64,000 nt of DNA from Candidatus Bathyarchaeota archaeon (GCA_026014585.1 JAOZIA010000002.1:465960-529959), one strand, 5' to 3'; counted from the stretch's first letter, positions 34,175-43,282 are shown. Notes: generated by a model not told the origin, from the letters alone. Made by a program: numbers and translations.

Positions 34175-36040
34175 GTGAATAAGAGCATGGCAACAGAAAA
34201 CAAATTCAACAGTTCAATAAACACTGCAATAAAACATTATTCATCCATGTTCTTTTTACCATCCGCCAAAAAAGCTGTTCTAACCGTTGCAGTAATCTGC
34301 ATAGGCTTAGTGGGATTATCCTCACTTGTATTTGCCCCCTCCATTAACGGCTTACTGTACTGCCTATTTTTTGGCACATCCCTCTTCTTTTTCACCTTTC
34401 TCTCAGACATCATACTAAGCAAGGTGATACTGAAAACAGACAAAATCTACATCCTAAGACGCACCGTGGCGCTGTCACTTTTCTGTTGGCTAACTTGGCT
34501 ATTTTTCATGCTGCTCGGTGTAGCTTTCGGAGTAGCCTTTGATTTACTCTGGTGGGTAAAACTTTGCCTGCTAGGCTTTGCTGCTGTGCTCACGCTACGG
34601 TTAATTGTTTTCTTGGCAACCACTACTACAAAACTTTATCGTCAACTTCTCGCCGCGTTACTTCAACCTCTGTTATGTGTTGCTGTTTTGATGACTTTTT
34701 GGGCTTTCATATTTCAGATTTACATAACCCAATTCTGGCTTTACCTGATAATTGCCCCCATAGTTTGCGGTATAACTGTTTTCATTTTCTTGCGGTCTCT
34801 TGACAATTTAGGAAACCAACTTCATGGATTGCCTTCTCTGCTTTTCTTTAGAGCCTTCATGGCAAACTGGGTTGTAGGACAAAACGCGCCTCTTGAGGAG
34901 CTCTTGGAAAAAATCGGAGGAGATGAAGATATTGACGTTTCGCTTCTAAAGTTTGACGCCGCTAAACCAAAAGCCGCCATCATACAGCCTTTTGTACATC
35001 CAGGGCCATTCAAAAACATTGGAAGCAGTCTGTTGCCAACCTTGCTAAAGCACGGGTACCAAAAACGCTTCAACAACACCGCCTGCACGCCCCTTGGCAT
35101 TTTAGGGCATGAACTGGATTTAGCCTCACAGGCGCAAAACATCAAAATAATCAAACACATAATATCCGCAGCTGATTTTCCCGCATCCGAAGCCACAGCT
35201 ACTTCGTTTGTCCGCGTAAGAGAAGGCGTTGTTGGTGCATCATGTCAAGTTTTCGGCAAAACCGCTTTGCTATCCTTTACTTTGGCGCCTGAAACAACTG
35301 AAGATTTGCCTCAAGAGCTTGGACAGGTAATTAATGAGGAAGCCAAAAAGCTCGGGTTGAACTGCGCGATAATCGTTAACTGCCACAACAGCATAACCGA
35401 CATAGTTGAAGTCGAGAAATACCTGCCTACACTGGAAAGTGTTGGCTTAAAATGCCTGCGAAAAGCCGCAGCACTGCCTCAGAAACCCTTCATGGTGGGT
35501 GCTGCAACTGTTTACCCCAAAGAGTTCTCCCTTAAAGACGGCATGGGTACAGGCGGAATAACTGGGATTGTGGTTACTGTTGAAGACCAAAAAACAGGTT
35601 ACGTAATCATAGACGGCAACAACATGATTTCTGGGGTACGCGAAAAAATCCTTTCTGCAATTGGTCAGGCGGGCTTTACTGAAAGTGAAGTTTTCACAAC
35701 CGACACTCATGCAGTAAGCGCTATTGTTACTGGCAGACGTGGCTATCACCCAGTTGGGGAAGCCATGGACCATGACACACTCATAAAACACATACTTGAA
35801 GTCCTAAAGGATGCCGAGTCAACATTGGAACCCTGCAAAGCTGGCTGTATACAATTCAAGGTTCCACAGGTTCGCGTTATTGGTAAAGAAAGAATTGAAT
35901 CTCTAACTTGGCTAGTTGATAAGGGATTGGCAAGAGCTAAGCGTCTTGTGCTGCCTCTCTTTGTCACTGAAGGAATAATTTTGATTCTTCTTTTGGCGTT
36001 TATTCAGCCAATCCTTTTACCCTTTTTGTTGCTCGTTTAG
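34175..36040 (+). CDS. DUF2070 membrane protein
   Basis: A 621-residue protein of the archaeal DUF2070 family. It has about seven N-terminal membrane helices (residues 25-215), then a large soluble domain with QPFVHPGPF, a GSSLLP segment and later ATVYPKEFSLKDGMGTGGI and DTHAVSAIVTGRRGYHPVG, and a final membrane helix near the C-terminus. The soluble part has conserved His and Asp residues suggesting a metal-dependent hydrolase, but function is unknown. GTG 34175, or ATG four codons later. Its 3' end overlaps the convergent nob1 by 41 bp. Confidence 0.85.
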   Translation: MNKSMATENKFNSSINTAIKHYSSMFFLPSAKKAVLTVAVICIGLVGLSSLVFAPSINGLLYCLFFGTSLFFFTFLSDIILSKVILKTDKIYILRRTVALSLFCWLTWLFFMLLGVAFGVAFDLLWWVKLCLLGFAAVLTLRLIVFLATTTTKLYRQLLAALLQPLLCVAVLMTFWAFIFQIYITQFWLYLIIAPIVCGITVFIFLRSLDNLGNQLHGLPSLLFFRAFMANWVVGQNAPLEELLEKIGGDEDIDVSLLKFDAAKPKAAIIQPFVHPGPFKNIGSSLLPTLLKHGYQKRFNNTACTPLGILGHELDLASQAQNIKIIKHIISAADFPASEATATSFVRVREGVVGASCQVFGKTALLSFTLAPETTEDLPQELGQVINEEAKKLGLNCAIIVNCHNSITDIVEVEKYLPTLESVGLKCLRKAAALPQKPFMVGAATVYPKEFSLKDGMGTGGITGIVVTVEDQKTGYVIIDGNNMISGVREKILSAIGQAGFTESEVFTTDTHAVSAIVTGRRGYHPVGEAMDHDTLIKHILEVLKDAESTLEPCKAGCIQFKVPQVRVIGKERIESLTWLVDKGLARAKRLVLPLFVTEGIILILLLAFIQPILLPFLLLV

Positions 36041-36278
36041 GTTTCCGCTTTAGCTCAGTTCCACAAATTTGACACTCATTTGACTTAAAATTTGCAGAGT
36101 ATTCTTTGTGGCATGCAGGGCAGTACCGAATCCACTCCAACAAGCGTTTAATCCCAAAAGTAGCAAGTGCCACAAACCCAATCCCCATCCGAGTAGCAAC
36201 ATTCTGAATCGAGTAATCATCCGTCACAATTTTAGGAGTATACCCTTTGGATTTGTACTCCAGCGAAAGCGCCAGCAA
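36000..36278 (-). CDS. nob1: Nob1, C-terminal part (after in-frame TAG)
   Basis: Ninety-two codons in the same frame as 36279-36527, separated only by a TAG at 36279-36281. It begins LLALSLEYKSKGY, continues with VTDDYSIQNVA (the acidic residues of the PIN active site) and ends in a zinc ribbon (CPAC...CQIC) with a basic tail. Nob1 makes the 3' end of 16S rRNA. Together the two parts give a normal-length Nob1 of about 175 residues. A TTG directly after the TAG could restart translation. It overlaps the DUF2070 gene by 41 bp. Confidence 0.8.
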   Translation of the reverse strand: MLALSLEYKSKGYTPKIVTDDYSIQNVATRMGIGFVALATFGIKRLLEWIRYCPACHKEYSANFKSNECQICGTELKRKPKRATKRVKGLAE

Positions 36279-36527
36279 CTACATATCCGCTTCCGAAAGC
36301 ACATGTACGTCTCCTGCTTTGCTAGCGGAATTTTTTGCTTGGTTGAAGAATTCTTCGGTGGGTGCCACAATTTTTACTTTGCCGCTTTCGATGGCTGTTT
36401 GAAAACGCACCCGCGCCATAGAGTTGGACTTTAATTCTTCTTCAACCTTGGGTGCAGTAACCTGCTCTTGGCCTGTAGAGAAGGGGTCAAATCCTGCAAG
36501 AAACGCTGAAGTGTCTAAAACAACCAC
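36279..36527 (-). CDS. nob1: Nob1, N-terminal PIN part ending at an in-frame TAG
   Basis: Eighty-two residues starting VVLDTSAFLAG (first PIN Asp), then TAPKVEEELKS and GDVHVLSEADM, which stop at TAG exactly where Nob1 homologues continue with an acidic or polar residue and LLALALE. The remainder is in the same frame downstream. The TAG is therefore a nonsense change, a sequencing error or a read-through codon. Start GTG 36527. It follows the NAD kinase gene by 24 bp on the same strand. Confidence 0.8.
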   Translation of the reverse strand: MVVLDTSAFLAGFDPFSTGQEQVTAPKVEEELKSNSMARVRFQTAIESGKVKIVAPTEEFFNQAKNSASKAGDVHVLSEADM

Positions 36528-36551
36528 TTGTTTTGGGTCAACGCTGATTTT

Positions 36552-37391
36552 TCATCCCGTCCCCTTAAACAGTAACCTGCTTCTGAGACGATGGTAAAAA
36601 TCGTTTTCAAAACGGATGAACGTGGTTACATTTTTGGAGCCTGTTACCGTTAGTGCTGGTTCTTTACAGTCGATAAGTTTGCGGTAGTTCCCGTCTATTA
36701 GAACAAGCATTTTTTTTGGGCTAACTGAACTAAAAGACACAGACGTTTCAGCGGGAAAAACCAGAGAATGAAAAACTGACAGCGAACAAATTGGTGTTAA
36801 AACAAACGCGTTCACACTGGGGTCCAAAACTGGACCGCCCGCGGAAAGCGAATATCCTGTTGAACCTGTTTGTGAGGACACTATTAATCCGTCTGCTTGG
36901 CATTTGAGGATGGGTTTTCCATCCTTGCATATTTGGGCATAAAGGATTTTTGAAGGTTCACCCGTTGAAATAACCACATCGTTTAAAGCATCTGGCAAGG
37001 TTTCTTCGCCTGCAGTTATTGACAGTTTGGCGCATTTTTCAATTTTATATTCGCCTGTAAGACATTTTTCTAAGGCATGGTATGCCATGTTAGGTTCAAC
37101 CTCAGTTAAAAAGCCCCTCAAACCCATGTTAACTGCAAGAATCGGAGGTTCTGGTTTTGGTACGTTAATGCCTACCCTGAGGATTGTGCCATCACCCCCG
37201 ATGGTTACTATAAAATCGGTTTTCATTTCTGATAGTGGAACAAATTCCTGTTCAGTTTTAATTTTACCCCCAAGCGTGTCTTCTATGTAAACCTTCAACC
37301 CTTTTCCCGCAAGATACTTAGACAATTCTTCGGTAAGCTTTAGTGCTGTTTTTTTGTCGTAGCGGGCAACTAAACCGACGCTTTTGAACAC
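36552..37391 (-). CDS. NAD kinase
   Basis: A 279-residue ATP/polyphosphate-NAD kinase making NADP. The GGDGT motif (about residues 65-69), NMGLRGFLTE and TGSTGYSLSAGGP signatures are intact. The N-terminus (VGLVARYDKKTA) fits archaeal forms. The gene stands upstream of nob1 on the same strand. NADP made here would serve the NADP-type isocitrate dehydrogenase in this window; NAD synthase is at 24239. Confidence 0.93.
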   Translation of the reverse strand: MFKSVGLVARYDKKTALKLTEELSKYLAGKGLKVYIEDTLGGKIKTEQEFVPLSEMKTDFIVTIGGDGTILRVGINVPKPEPPILAVNMGLRGFLTEVEPNMAYHALEKCLTGEYKIEKCAKLSITAGEETLPDALNDVVISTGEPSKILYAQICKDGKPILKCQADGLIVSSQTGSTGYSLSAGGPVLDPSVNAFVLTPICSLSVFHSLVFPAETSVSFSSVSPKKMLVLIDGNYRKLIDCKEPALTVTGSKNVTTFIRFENDFYHRLRSRLLFKGTG

Positions 37392-37557
37392 GTTTCCACC
37401 GTCAAAGTAAATACCGTTATCTTTTCTATATTAAGTCTTTCAGTGGCAAATTACCATTGTTATATCTACTTTTGGCGTCTTACACTTAAAATATGTAGGC
37501 AAAATTCACAATTGCTTTATTTTAGCTTGTATTATACAACCCTCTATTGGTGTTAAA

Positions 37558-39192
37558 ATGGATAAGCGGCAGGAATCAAAAGTTTCTAGTTCTAAGTTTA
37601 ACGAATTAGGTTTAGAAGAAAAAATTGCCGCTTTCATAAACTCTTCACCCAAACAAAAACCTGCAAAACCAATTAATCCTACTGATGAACCGCATTTATT
37701 TTCGCTCGCTGTTGAACTTTCCCTTGACGGTGTAGTCATCGGTGATGTAGATGGCTACATAACATACGTGAATAATGCTGCTCTAAAAATGTTTGGCGGC
37801 TTAGACAAAAAAGACGCAATTGGTAGGCATGTTATCGAATTTGTGGCTGAGCGAGACCGCGCAAAAGTTGCTCAGAGATCCTTGACCTCTTCATTGAAAC
37901 TGGACGGTATGGTTAACGAGTTTTTTGCGCTCAAAAAAACAGGTGAAGAATTTCCGGTTGAAGTGACAACTGCTCCTATAAAAAATAGTGCCGGCAAACA
38001 AATCGGGTTTATAGATATTTTAAGAGATATAACTGACCGCAAAAAAGTCGAAGATGCCCTACGGCGAAGCGAAAAAAAATATCGTTTATTGTTTGAAAAT
38101 ATGCAAAACGGTTTTGTTTTCTGTCAAATCCTCTTTGATGACGCTGGAAAACCCGTTGAGCTAGCTAATTTTGAATTTAACAAAGCTTTTGAGCGAAGCA
38201 CTGGTCTTAGCATACGTGATTTTGCTGAAGAAAACTGCAAAGAAACAACTGCTCGAATTATGAAGGCATACCCCACCCTTTTCAATCTAGGCAGTAAAGT
38301 AGCCTCAACAGGCGTAAGCCACAGGTTTGAGCTCCAGTTTAATGGTGCTTGGTTCTCCATTTTTATTTTCAGCCCCCAGAAAGGTTACTTGGGCTTATTC
38401 CTTGAAGACATTACAGAGCAAAAAAAGCTGTACCAAAAAATTGAGGAATACTCCGAAAGCCTAGAACAGATAGTTGAGGAACGGACCAAAGCTCTAAGAG
38501 AAGCCCAGGATCAACTTGTGAGAAATGAGCGGTTGGCTGCCATTGGTGAATTAGCTGGCATGGTCGGTCATGATTTGCGTAACCCATTAACCGGTATCAA
38601 AAACGCGGCGTATCTGCTTAGGAAAAAACAGTCTGGCAACATGGATGATAGAAGTCTTGACCTTTTGGGTATTATTGACCGCTCCGTTGATTCTGCAAAC
38701 AAAATAATAAATGACCTGCTTGATTACAGCCGTGAATTACGTTTAGAGTTTGAGGAATACTCTCCTAAATCTTTGATAAACTACTTGTTGATATCCAACG
38801 TTAAAATTCCAAAGAACATCATCCTGTCTGAAAACGTGCAGTCCTTCCCGATGATATGGGTAGACGTGGGCAAAATCGAACGCGTATTTTTAAACCTTAT
38901 CAGCAACGCCGTAGAATCCATGCCCAATGGTGGAAAACTGGAAATAACCAGCAAACAAAATGGTGCTTTTGTTGACATATCCTTCACAGACACAGGGTAT
39001 GGAATGCCTGAAGAGGTTCAGCTTAAAATTTTCAAGCCACTATTTACAACCAAAGCAAAAGGCATGGGTTTTGGCTTGACAATCTGCAAGCGCATAGTGG
39101 AAGCTCACGGCGGAAAAATAACCGTTAAAAGCACTCCAACCAAAGGTTCAACATTTACTGTTTCTCTGCCTATAGAACAGAAACAAAATTGA
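37558..39192 (+). CDS. PAS-domain sensor histidine kinase, soluble
   Basis: A 544-residue protein without membrane helices: PAS 1 (about 45-165, ending in the PAC motif GFIDILRDITDRK), PAS 2 (about 172-288), coiled coil (290-325), HisKA with VGHDLRNPL (phospho-acceptor His338) and an HATPase domain with NLISNAVES (N box), DTGYGMPEE (G1) and GFGLTICKRIVEAHGG (G2). All kinase boxes look intact. No response regulator is in the window. The ligand or signal for the PAS domains is unknown. ATG 37558. Confidence 0.92.
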   Translation: MDKRQESKVSSSKFNELGLEEKIAAFINSSPKQKPAKPINPTDEPHLFSLAVELSLDGVVIGDVDGYITYVNNAALKMFGGLDKKDAIGRHVIEFVAERDRAKVAQRSLTSSLKLDGMVNEFFALKKTGEEFPVEVTTAPIKNSAGKQIGFIDILRDITDRKKVEDALRRSEKKYRLLFENMQNGFVFCQILFDDAGKPVELANFEFNKAFERSTGLSIRDFAEENCKETTARIMKAYPTLFNLGSKVASTGVSHRFELQFNGAWFSIFIFSPQKGYLGLFLEDITEQKKLYQKIEEYSESLEQIVEERTKALREAQDQLVRNERLAAIGELAGMVGHDLRNPLTGIKNAAYLLRKKQSGNMDDRSLDLLGIIDRSVDSANKIINDLLDYSRELRLEFEEYSPKSLINYLLISNVKIPKNIILSENVQSFPMIWVDVGKIERVFLNLISNAVESMPNGGKLEITSKQNGAFVDISFTDTGYGMPEEVQLKIFKPLFTTKAKGMGFGLTICKRIVEAHGGKITVKSTPTKGSTFTVSLPIEQKQN

Positions 39193-39298
39193 ATTTAAGC
39201 GGTTTTTAACGAGATTTTAACTTTATTAGCTTTTTTTAGCTTCAGAATCGGTTTTAAACGGCTGAAAATACGCCTTAAATCTGCCTGCGTTACCTTAA

Positions 39299-39308
39299 GC
39301 TATATATG
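39299..39308 (+). promoter_or_regulatory. TATA box of the eIF5A gene
   Basis: A strong gctatatatg at 39299-39308, preceded by a purine-rich BRE-like context, places transcription start near 39330. A GGTGAG follows about ten bases before the ATG at 39358, giving a short leader. Confidence 0.5.
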
Positions 39309-39357
39309 TGTGTTTTTTAAAATTGCATTGATTATAAGGTAAAATTGTGGTGAGAAA

Positions 39358-39750
39358 ATGAGCAAACCAGTTGATGTTGGAGAGTTACGAGTCGGCGGCT
39401 ATATGATGATTGATGGTGCGCCATGCCGCATTGTTGATATAGCAAAATCTAAACCAGGAAAACACGGTGCAGCAAAAGCAAGAATAGTTGCAATCGGCGT
39501 TTTTGATGGTCAAAAAAGGCAATTTGTGAAACCTGTTGATGCCGGCGCTGAAGTCCCAATTATTGATAAGCGCACAGGTCAAGTTTTTGCAATTAACCCT
39601 ACTAGTATTCAACTTATGGATTTGGAAACTTATGAGTACTGTGATGCGCCTTTTCCAGATGAGCCAGAACTCAAAGAAAAGATTGTTGCCGGCGCTGAAG
39701 TTGAATATTGGAAGATTCTTGAAAGAATAAAAATTGTTCGAGTAAAGTAA
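39358..39750 (+). CDS. eif5a: Translation factor aIF5A (hypusine protein)
   Basis: A 130-residue aIF5A with an N-terminal SH3-like domain and a C-terminal OB-fold. The hypusination site is SKPGKHGAAK, with the modified Lys at residue 35. It relieves ribosome stalling, notably at polyproline, and aids termination. ATG 39358 follows GGTGAG. Monocistronic, ending in T-rich sequence. Confidence 0.95.
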   Translation: MSKPVDVGELRVGGYMMIDGAPCRIVDIAKSKPGKHGAAKARIVAIGVFDGQKRQFVKPVDAGAEVPIIDKRTGQVFAINPTSIQLMDLETYEYCDAPFPDEPELKEKIVAGAEVEYWKILERIKIVRVK

Positions 39751-39780
39751 TTTTCTATTTTTCCGTATTTCTTTTTTGTT
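39751..39780 (+). terminator. T-rich terminator after aIF5A
   Basis: T tracts (ttttctatttttccgtatttcttttttg) directly after the stop codon, the usual form of archaeal intrinsic termination signals. Confidence 0.5.
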
Positions 39781-40184
39781 CCTTTGATTTTGTAGTGTTT
39801 GTTGTTAAGGTTTATCTGCATCCATAAAGCCATTTTTGTTGAAGCCAATGATGCATGAAGAGCCGTCTGAATTGTGAAGAAGAACATAATATGGGGATAA
39901 CTGAGGCTTCAAATGGTGGGCTCTGTTGCTCTTTCCAACCTGTACCCCCAATTATTTAAAGTCGAAAAGCTAAAGTTGCATGTTCCATACTCGCTTACAT
40001 TTCTTACAGAAATGCCATCTGGACATCACTAAATCGCCAACAACCACTTCTAAAACCAAGAATTGCCTTGAGAGCCTAAATGATAAAAAGTTATACAAAG
40101 CTGTAAGTCTTAAACATAAACTGGAATCATATCTGAAAAAATCAATCAGACCCAATTATTGCGTATACTCAGGAATACCCCCAA
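39781..40184. other. Intergenic stretch of about 400 bp, doubtful short frames
   Basis: A TATA-like ttatttaaag near 39952 lies 28 bp before an ATG at 39980 opening an 89-codon frame that runs 65 bp into the SOUL gene's 3' end; on the opposite strand a 61-codon frame covers 39970-40155. Neither shows family motifs or convincing composition. A leaderless small gene cannot be excluded. No RNA gene was recognised. Confidence 0.35.
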
Positions 40185-40730
40185 TCAATCAACGTTTATG
40201 TTTTCAACTTCAATGGCTACTTCGTTTCTTCTCAAAAAACTTGGAGTGAAAGGAGGATTATAAAGCATACTAAAAACTATACCCTTAGTTTTTATCCTTG
40301 CCTTAATTAACTCTTGCAGTAACTCCTGCTTTTTTTCTTCAAAATGAGCTTCAGACCAACTTCCGGAAAACCGTAAAACCGCAACAACTCTTGAGGAAAC
40401 CTCCTCTATCTTGACATTACTATCTAAAGGCAGCGGAGTAGTTTCCAGATTCAATTCAGAAGGCATAACAAAAGCAATGTAACCTTGACTGGAAAAATCA
40501 GAAAAAACAGGCGATGTCATTTTTATTTCCTGAGAAGTATCCTGCGAAACGACAGGAGCAGTCATTTTTACTTTTGCTCTTTGCTTGTTGTTTCCTGAGA
40601 TGAAACGGAAAAGAAGCCCAAAATTATCTGGCTCACGGTTCGATGCTTTGGCTATAACAATTTTTGGATAACGCCGAACCTCTACATTGCCCAATTTTCT
40701 TAAAACCTCATATTTTACGCTTTGAACCAT
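40185..40730 (-). CDS. SOUL family heme-binding protein
   Basis: A 181-residue SOUL/HBP domain protein: KYEVLRKLGNVEVRRYP at the start, a NFGLLFRFISGNN segment, MTAPVV followed by a second MTSPVF, and GYIAFVMPSE. SOUL proteins bind heme or porphyrins through a hydrophobic surface. No signal peptide is seen, so it is cytosolic. Such genes are common in bacteria and plants and patchy in archaea, so acquisition by transfer is possible. It is divergent from the FAS1 gene. Confidence 0.88.
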   Translation of the reverse strand: MVQSVKYEVLRKLGNVEVRRYPKIVIAKASNREPDNFGLLFRFISGNNKQRAKVKMTAPVVSQDTSQEIKMTSPVFSDFSSQGYIAFVMPSELNLETTPLPLDSNVKIEEVSSRVVAVLRFSGSWSEAHFEEKKQELLQELIKARIKTKGIVFSMLYNPPFTPSFLRRNEVAIEVENINVD

Positions 40731-40887
40731 AACCAGCCCATCGAAGAATATTGAATATCTTCAAATTACATAATTAACAAGCAAAACTAAAGTGTGATGT
40801 TATTGGCACCCAACAGCCACAAATTCTTATTAATGCATCAGAAAGCGAATAAAGTAGGAAAAATATAGTTGGAGGTGACGAATTTTT

Positions 40888-41319
40888 ATGGCTGATATAG
40901 TCGATACTGCAATATCCGCTGGCAACTTCAAAACATTGGTTGCTGCTGTTCAGGCTGCTGGACTGGTTGAGACATTAAAAAGTCCAGGTCCGTTTACCGT
41001 ATTTGCTCCATCAGATGATGCTTTCGAGAAACTGCCGAAAGGAACAGTTGAAAACCTCCTCAAAGACGTCCCAAAACTAAAATCAATTCTAACATACCAC
41101 GTTGTCGCAGGCAAAGTTACATCGGCAGATGTCGTTAAACTTAAAACTGCAAAAACAGTTGAAGGCGAAGAAGTAAAAATCGATTCTTCCATGTGGCATG
41201 GTCACCGTATGCCTAAAATTAACGACGCAAAAATAGTTCAGGCAGATATAATGACTGACAATGGAGTTATCCATGTTATCGATAAAGTTTTGATACCGCC
41301 GATGGAAATGGCACATTAA
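40888..41319 (+). CDS. Fasciclin (FAS1) domain protein
   Basis: A 143-residue single FAS1 domain: [36 protein letters not shown] (the H1 region is typical), [10 protein letters not shown] and a final [17 protein letters not shown]1 domains mediate adhesion when secreted, but no signal peptide or lipobox is present, so this one appears cytoplasmic. ATG 40888 follows GGAGGTGA, a strong Shine-Dalgarno sequence that implies high expression. Its neighbours are SOUL and TspO-like genes. Confidence 0.92.
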   Translation: MADIVDTAISAGNFKTLVAAVQAAGLVETLKSPGPFTVFAPSDDAFEKLPKGTVENLLKDVPKLKSILTYHVVAGKVTSADVVKLKTAKTVEGEEVKIDSSMWHGHRMPKINDAKIVQADIMTDNGVIHVIDKVLIPPMEMAH

Positions 41320-41487
41320 AAACCGCTGCTGTGCTATAATTCATTCACTCTATAAAATAAAACGTTTTGCTGAAAAGGTGGCAGGTCGCTGTGTGAAATT
41401 AAGACTATAAAGTAGTTAAAAGAAATTTTAGTGGTCTAAAAAGATTTCAGATTATTTTATATACTAACCTCAACATAAATTGTTTAG

Positions 41488-42267
41488 TTGATTTTTGTGC
41501 AAAAAAATAGCTCAAATTATTTAAAGTACGTAAATATCGTCGCATTCATTTTAACTGTTATAATAAATAGTATTGCTGGAAGCACAACATTAATTGGCGG
41601 TCAAGATACCGCAGCGATATCCGACAAAAATCCTACCCTTATTACACCTGCAGGGTATGTTTTCTCTATCTGGGGCATTATTTACTTCCTACTAGGCGTC
41701 TTTGTGATTTATCAGGCGTTGCCAAAAGAACACAACAGCACATATAATAAAAAAATAGGCTGGCTATTTGTCCTAAGCAGTCTAATAAACATCGCTTGGA
41801 TTTTTGTTTGGCAATATGAAAGCCTACTTTTATCAGTTGTTCTTATTTTTGCGCTTCTATTTTCGCTGATAGCGATTTATTTACGCCTAGATATCGGCAG
41901 GTCCAAAGTGAAGGTCAGTGAGAGACTTGCGGTTCATTTGCCTTTTAGTGTTTATTTGGGCTGGATAACTATTGCGTCCATAGCTGACGTTGCTGTTACT
42001 TTAACGGCTTATAATTGGGATGGATTTGGTATTAGCCCTGAAACGTGGGCAATAATAGTCGTTGCAGTAGCCTTGGTCATTACCCTGCTCATGTTAGGCA
42101 TTCGCAAAGACATTGCCTATGCGTTGGTGATTATTTGGGCGCTGGTCGGTATCGGAGTAAACCACAGCAGCAACCCCAACGTTGTATTGCTGACTGAGGT
42201 GAGCAGTATCATTGTAGCCGTTGCTGTGTTGGCTGTGGTTGTTGTGACTTTGGTGAAAAGAAAATAA
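41488..42267 (+). CDS. TspO/MBR-related tryptophan-rich membrane protein
   Basis: A 259-residue protein with about seven membrane helices. The segment TPAGYVFSIWGIIYFLLGVF, with a nearby WLFVLSSLINIAWIFVWQYE, matches the tryptophan-rich TspO-related family (in the longer, seven-helix form), whose short members bind porphyrins and cholesterol. Function of the long form is unknown. The frame opens at TTG 41488; the GTG four codons later may be the start. It follows FAS1 on the same strand, and its 3' end is 20 bp from a convergent pseudogene. Confidence 0.7.
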   Translation: MIFVQKNSSNYLKYVNIVAFILTVIINSIAGSTTLIGGQDTAAISDKNPTLITPAGYVFSIWGIIYFLLGVFVIYQALPKEHNSTYNKKIGWLFVLSSLINIAWIFVWQYESLLLSVVLIFALLFSLIAIYLRLDIGRSKVKVSERLAVHLPFSVYLGWITIASIADVAVTLTAYNWDGFGISPETWAIIVVAVALVITLLMLGIRKDIAYALVIIWALVGIGVNHSSNPNVVLLTEVSSIIVAVAVLAVVVVTLVKRK

Positions 42268-42287
42268 CTTGCAACAAGGCACCTAAA

Positions 42288-42730
42288 TTATAGTTGACGC
42301 TGATGCGACCTGTGTTCATTAATGAATTCTAGGTCAGCCCGTGCACGCTCAAGTTTTTTGAGGGCATTATTTCTAGCACGAGTTACCTTGGAGTTTCCAT
42401 CTTGAGTTCGCGGTCAATCTTATAATCCGATACCCCTCCAGCCTTTAAACGCAAAATTGCCTTCTCGCGCTAGTCAAAGCCATAAGCTTTGTTTCCTCTT
42501 CAGCGGCACTGCAAAGAGCCACGCCTTCGTCTAAGTAATCCTTCTTTGATGCTTTTTAAGCGTTTAAGCCAAATATTTTTTAATTCAATTTCCGCCGTGG
42601 GCGTCATTAACTCGGCGCAAAGGATGCTTTTCTCACTGGATATGCCAGTACGCTTCAGGGCTTTACCGCGCTTGTTGTTCGATCGTTCATTAAATGCGAA
42701 AGGTGGTGTGCTTGCGGCTTTTTAATAATG
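42288..42730 (-). pseudogene. Frameshifted HTH-type DNA-binding protein remnant
   Basis: No continuous frame is present, but consecutive minus-strand fragments in shifted frames read as one protein: KRGKALKRTGISSEKSILCA and LKNIWLKRLKSIKEGLL, then DEGVALCSAAEEETKLMAL, then REKAILRLKAGGVSDYKID, then TRARNNALKKLERARADLEF to a TAA. The AILRLKAGGVSDYKIDREL part looks like a helix-turn-helix. At least three frameshifts separate them. It is probably a decayed gene; the parent family is not identified. Confidence 0.55.
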
Positions 42731-42797
42731 TTTTTAACTATGCGTTGCGAGTTACCGATTGAGGAACTATAGAGCAACAATTAAAAAGGTGCTTTTG

Positions 42798-43112
42798 ATG
42801 AAAGAGGCGGTAAAAGTCAAGATTACAGTTTTAAAGCGTTTTAATCCATCAGAAGTTTTTAAATCAAGTCCAGTGACTTTCATTGAACCTACTGGAGCAT
42901 GTGACGTGTTCAGTGATGGGCAAGAATTTATCGTTGAAAATCTGATTATGCCTGAAGGGTTCTGTCCGATGGCTTGGCTTTCTATATGCAACAATGTGCG
43001 GCTTTTGAGTTATGGTTGCAATTTTCCTTGGTTCAAAGAAGAGGGTGTAACCATAAACTGTTGTATAGATGGACTTAGACCTGTAATATTCAAACTGGAA
43101 CGCATCAAGTAA
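42798..43112 (+). CDS. TIGR04076 family protein
   Basis: A 104-residue protein with the pattern of TIGR04076: KVKITVLKRFNPSEVF, a Cys in EPTGACDVFSDGQEF, MPEGFCPMAW and a C-terminal NCCIDGLRPVIFKLERI with paired Cys. Function is unknown; the conserved Cys suggest metal or redox chemistry. The frame opens at 42759, but AAGGTG before the ATG at 42798 marks the likely start. It stands alone between the pseudogene and SRP54. Confidence 0.75.
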   Translation: MKEAVKVKITVLKRFNPSEVFKSSPVTFIEPTGACDVFSDGQEFIVENLIMPEGFCPMAWLSICNNVRLLSYGCNFPWFKEEGVTINCCIDGLRPVIFKLERIK

Positions 43113-43272
43113 GTGACTCTAGCACACGCCAAAAGCAGAGATGTTATGAAATAGCCCGCACCAACTGCGCTGTTAAAAGATGCCAAAAACACGCTACCAC
43201 ATACATGACAAGGATCTGTTTACGCCGTCACCACGGTAGAGATAGAGGTTTTTTCCTGTTTGGCTGAATACC

Positions 43273-43282
43273 TTTATTTAAA
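43273..43282 (+). promoter_or_regulatory. TATA box of the srp54 operon
   Basis: tttatttaaa at 43273-43282 lies 35 bases before the ATG at 43317. Transcription would begin near 43305, giving a leader of about 12 nt. This supports the ATG at 43317 over the upstream frame opening at 43293. Confidence 0.5.

Noticed and set aside
36279..36281. Pyrrolysine at the TAG in nob1
   Set aside because: TAG is a common normal stop in this window (for example acn, nadE, polB, PHP gene) and no pylT/pylS is visible; treated as an open question inside the nob1 finding.
39980..40249. 89-codon plus-strand frame with a TATA-like element at leaderless spacing
   Set aside because: It overlaps the SOUL gene 3' end, has no family resemblance and atypical composition; not strong enough to list as a gene.
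43113..43272. Spacer before SRP54 considered for a tRNA or small RNA gene
   Set aside because: No cloverleaf, A/B box or conserved loop could be found; reads as a plain spacer.
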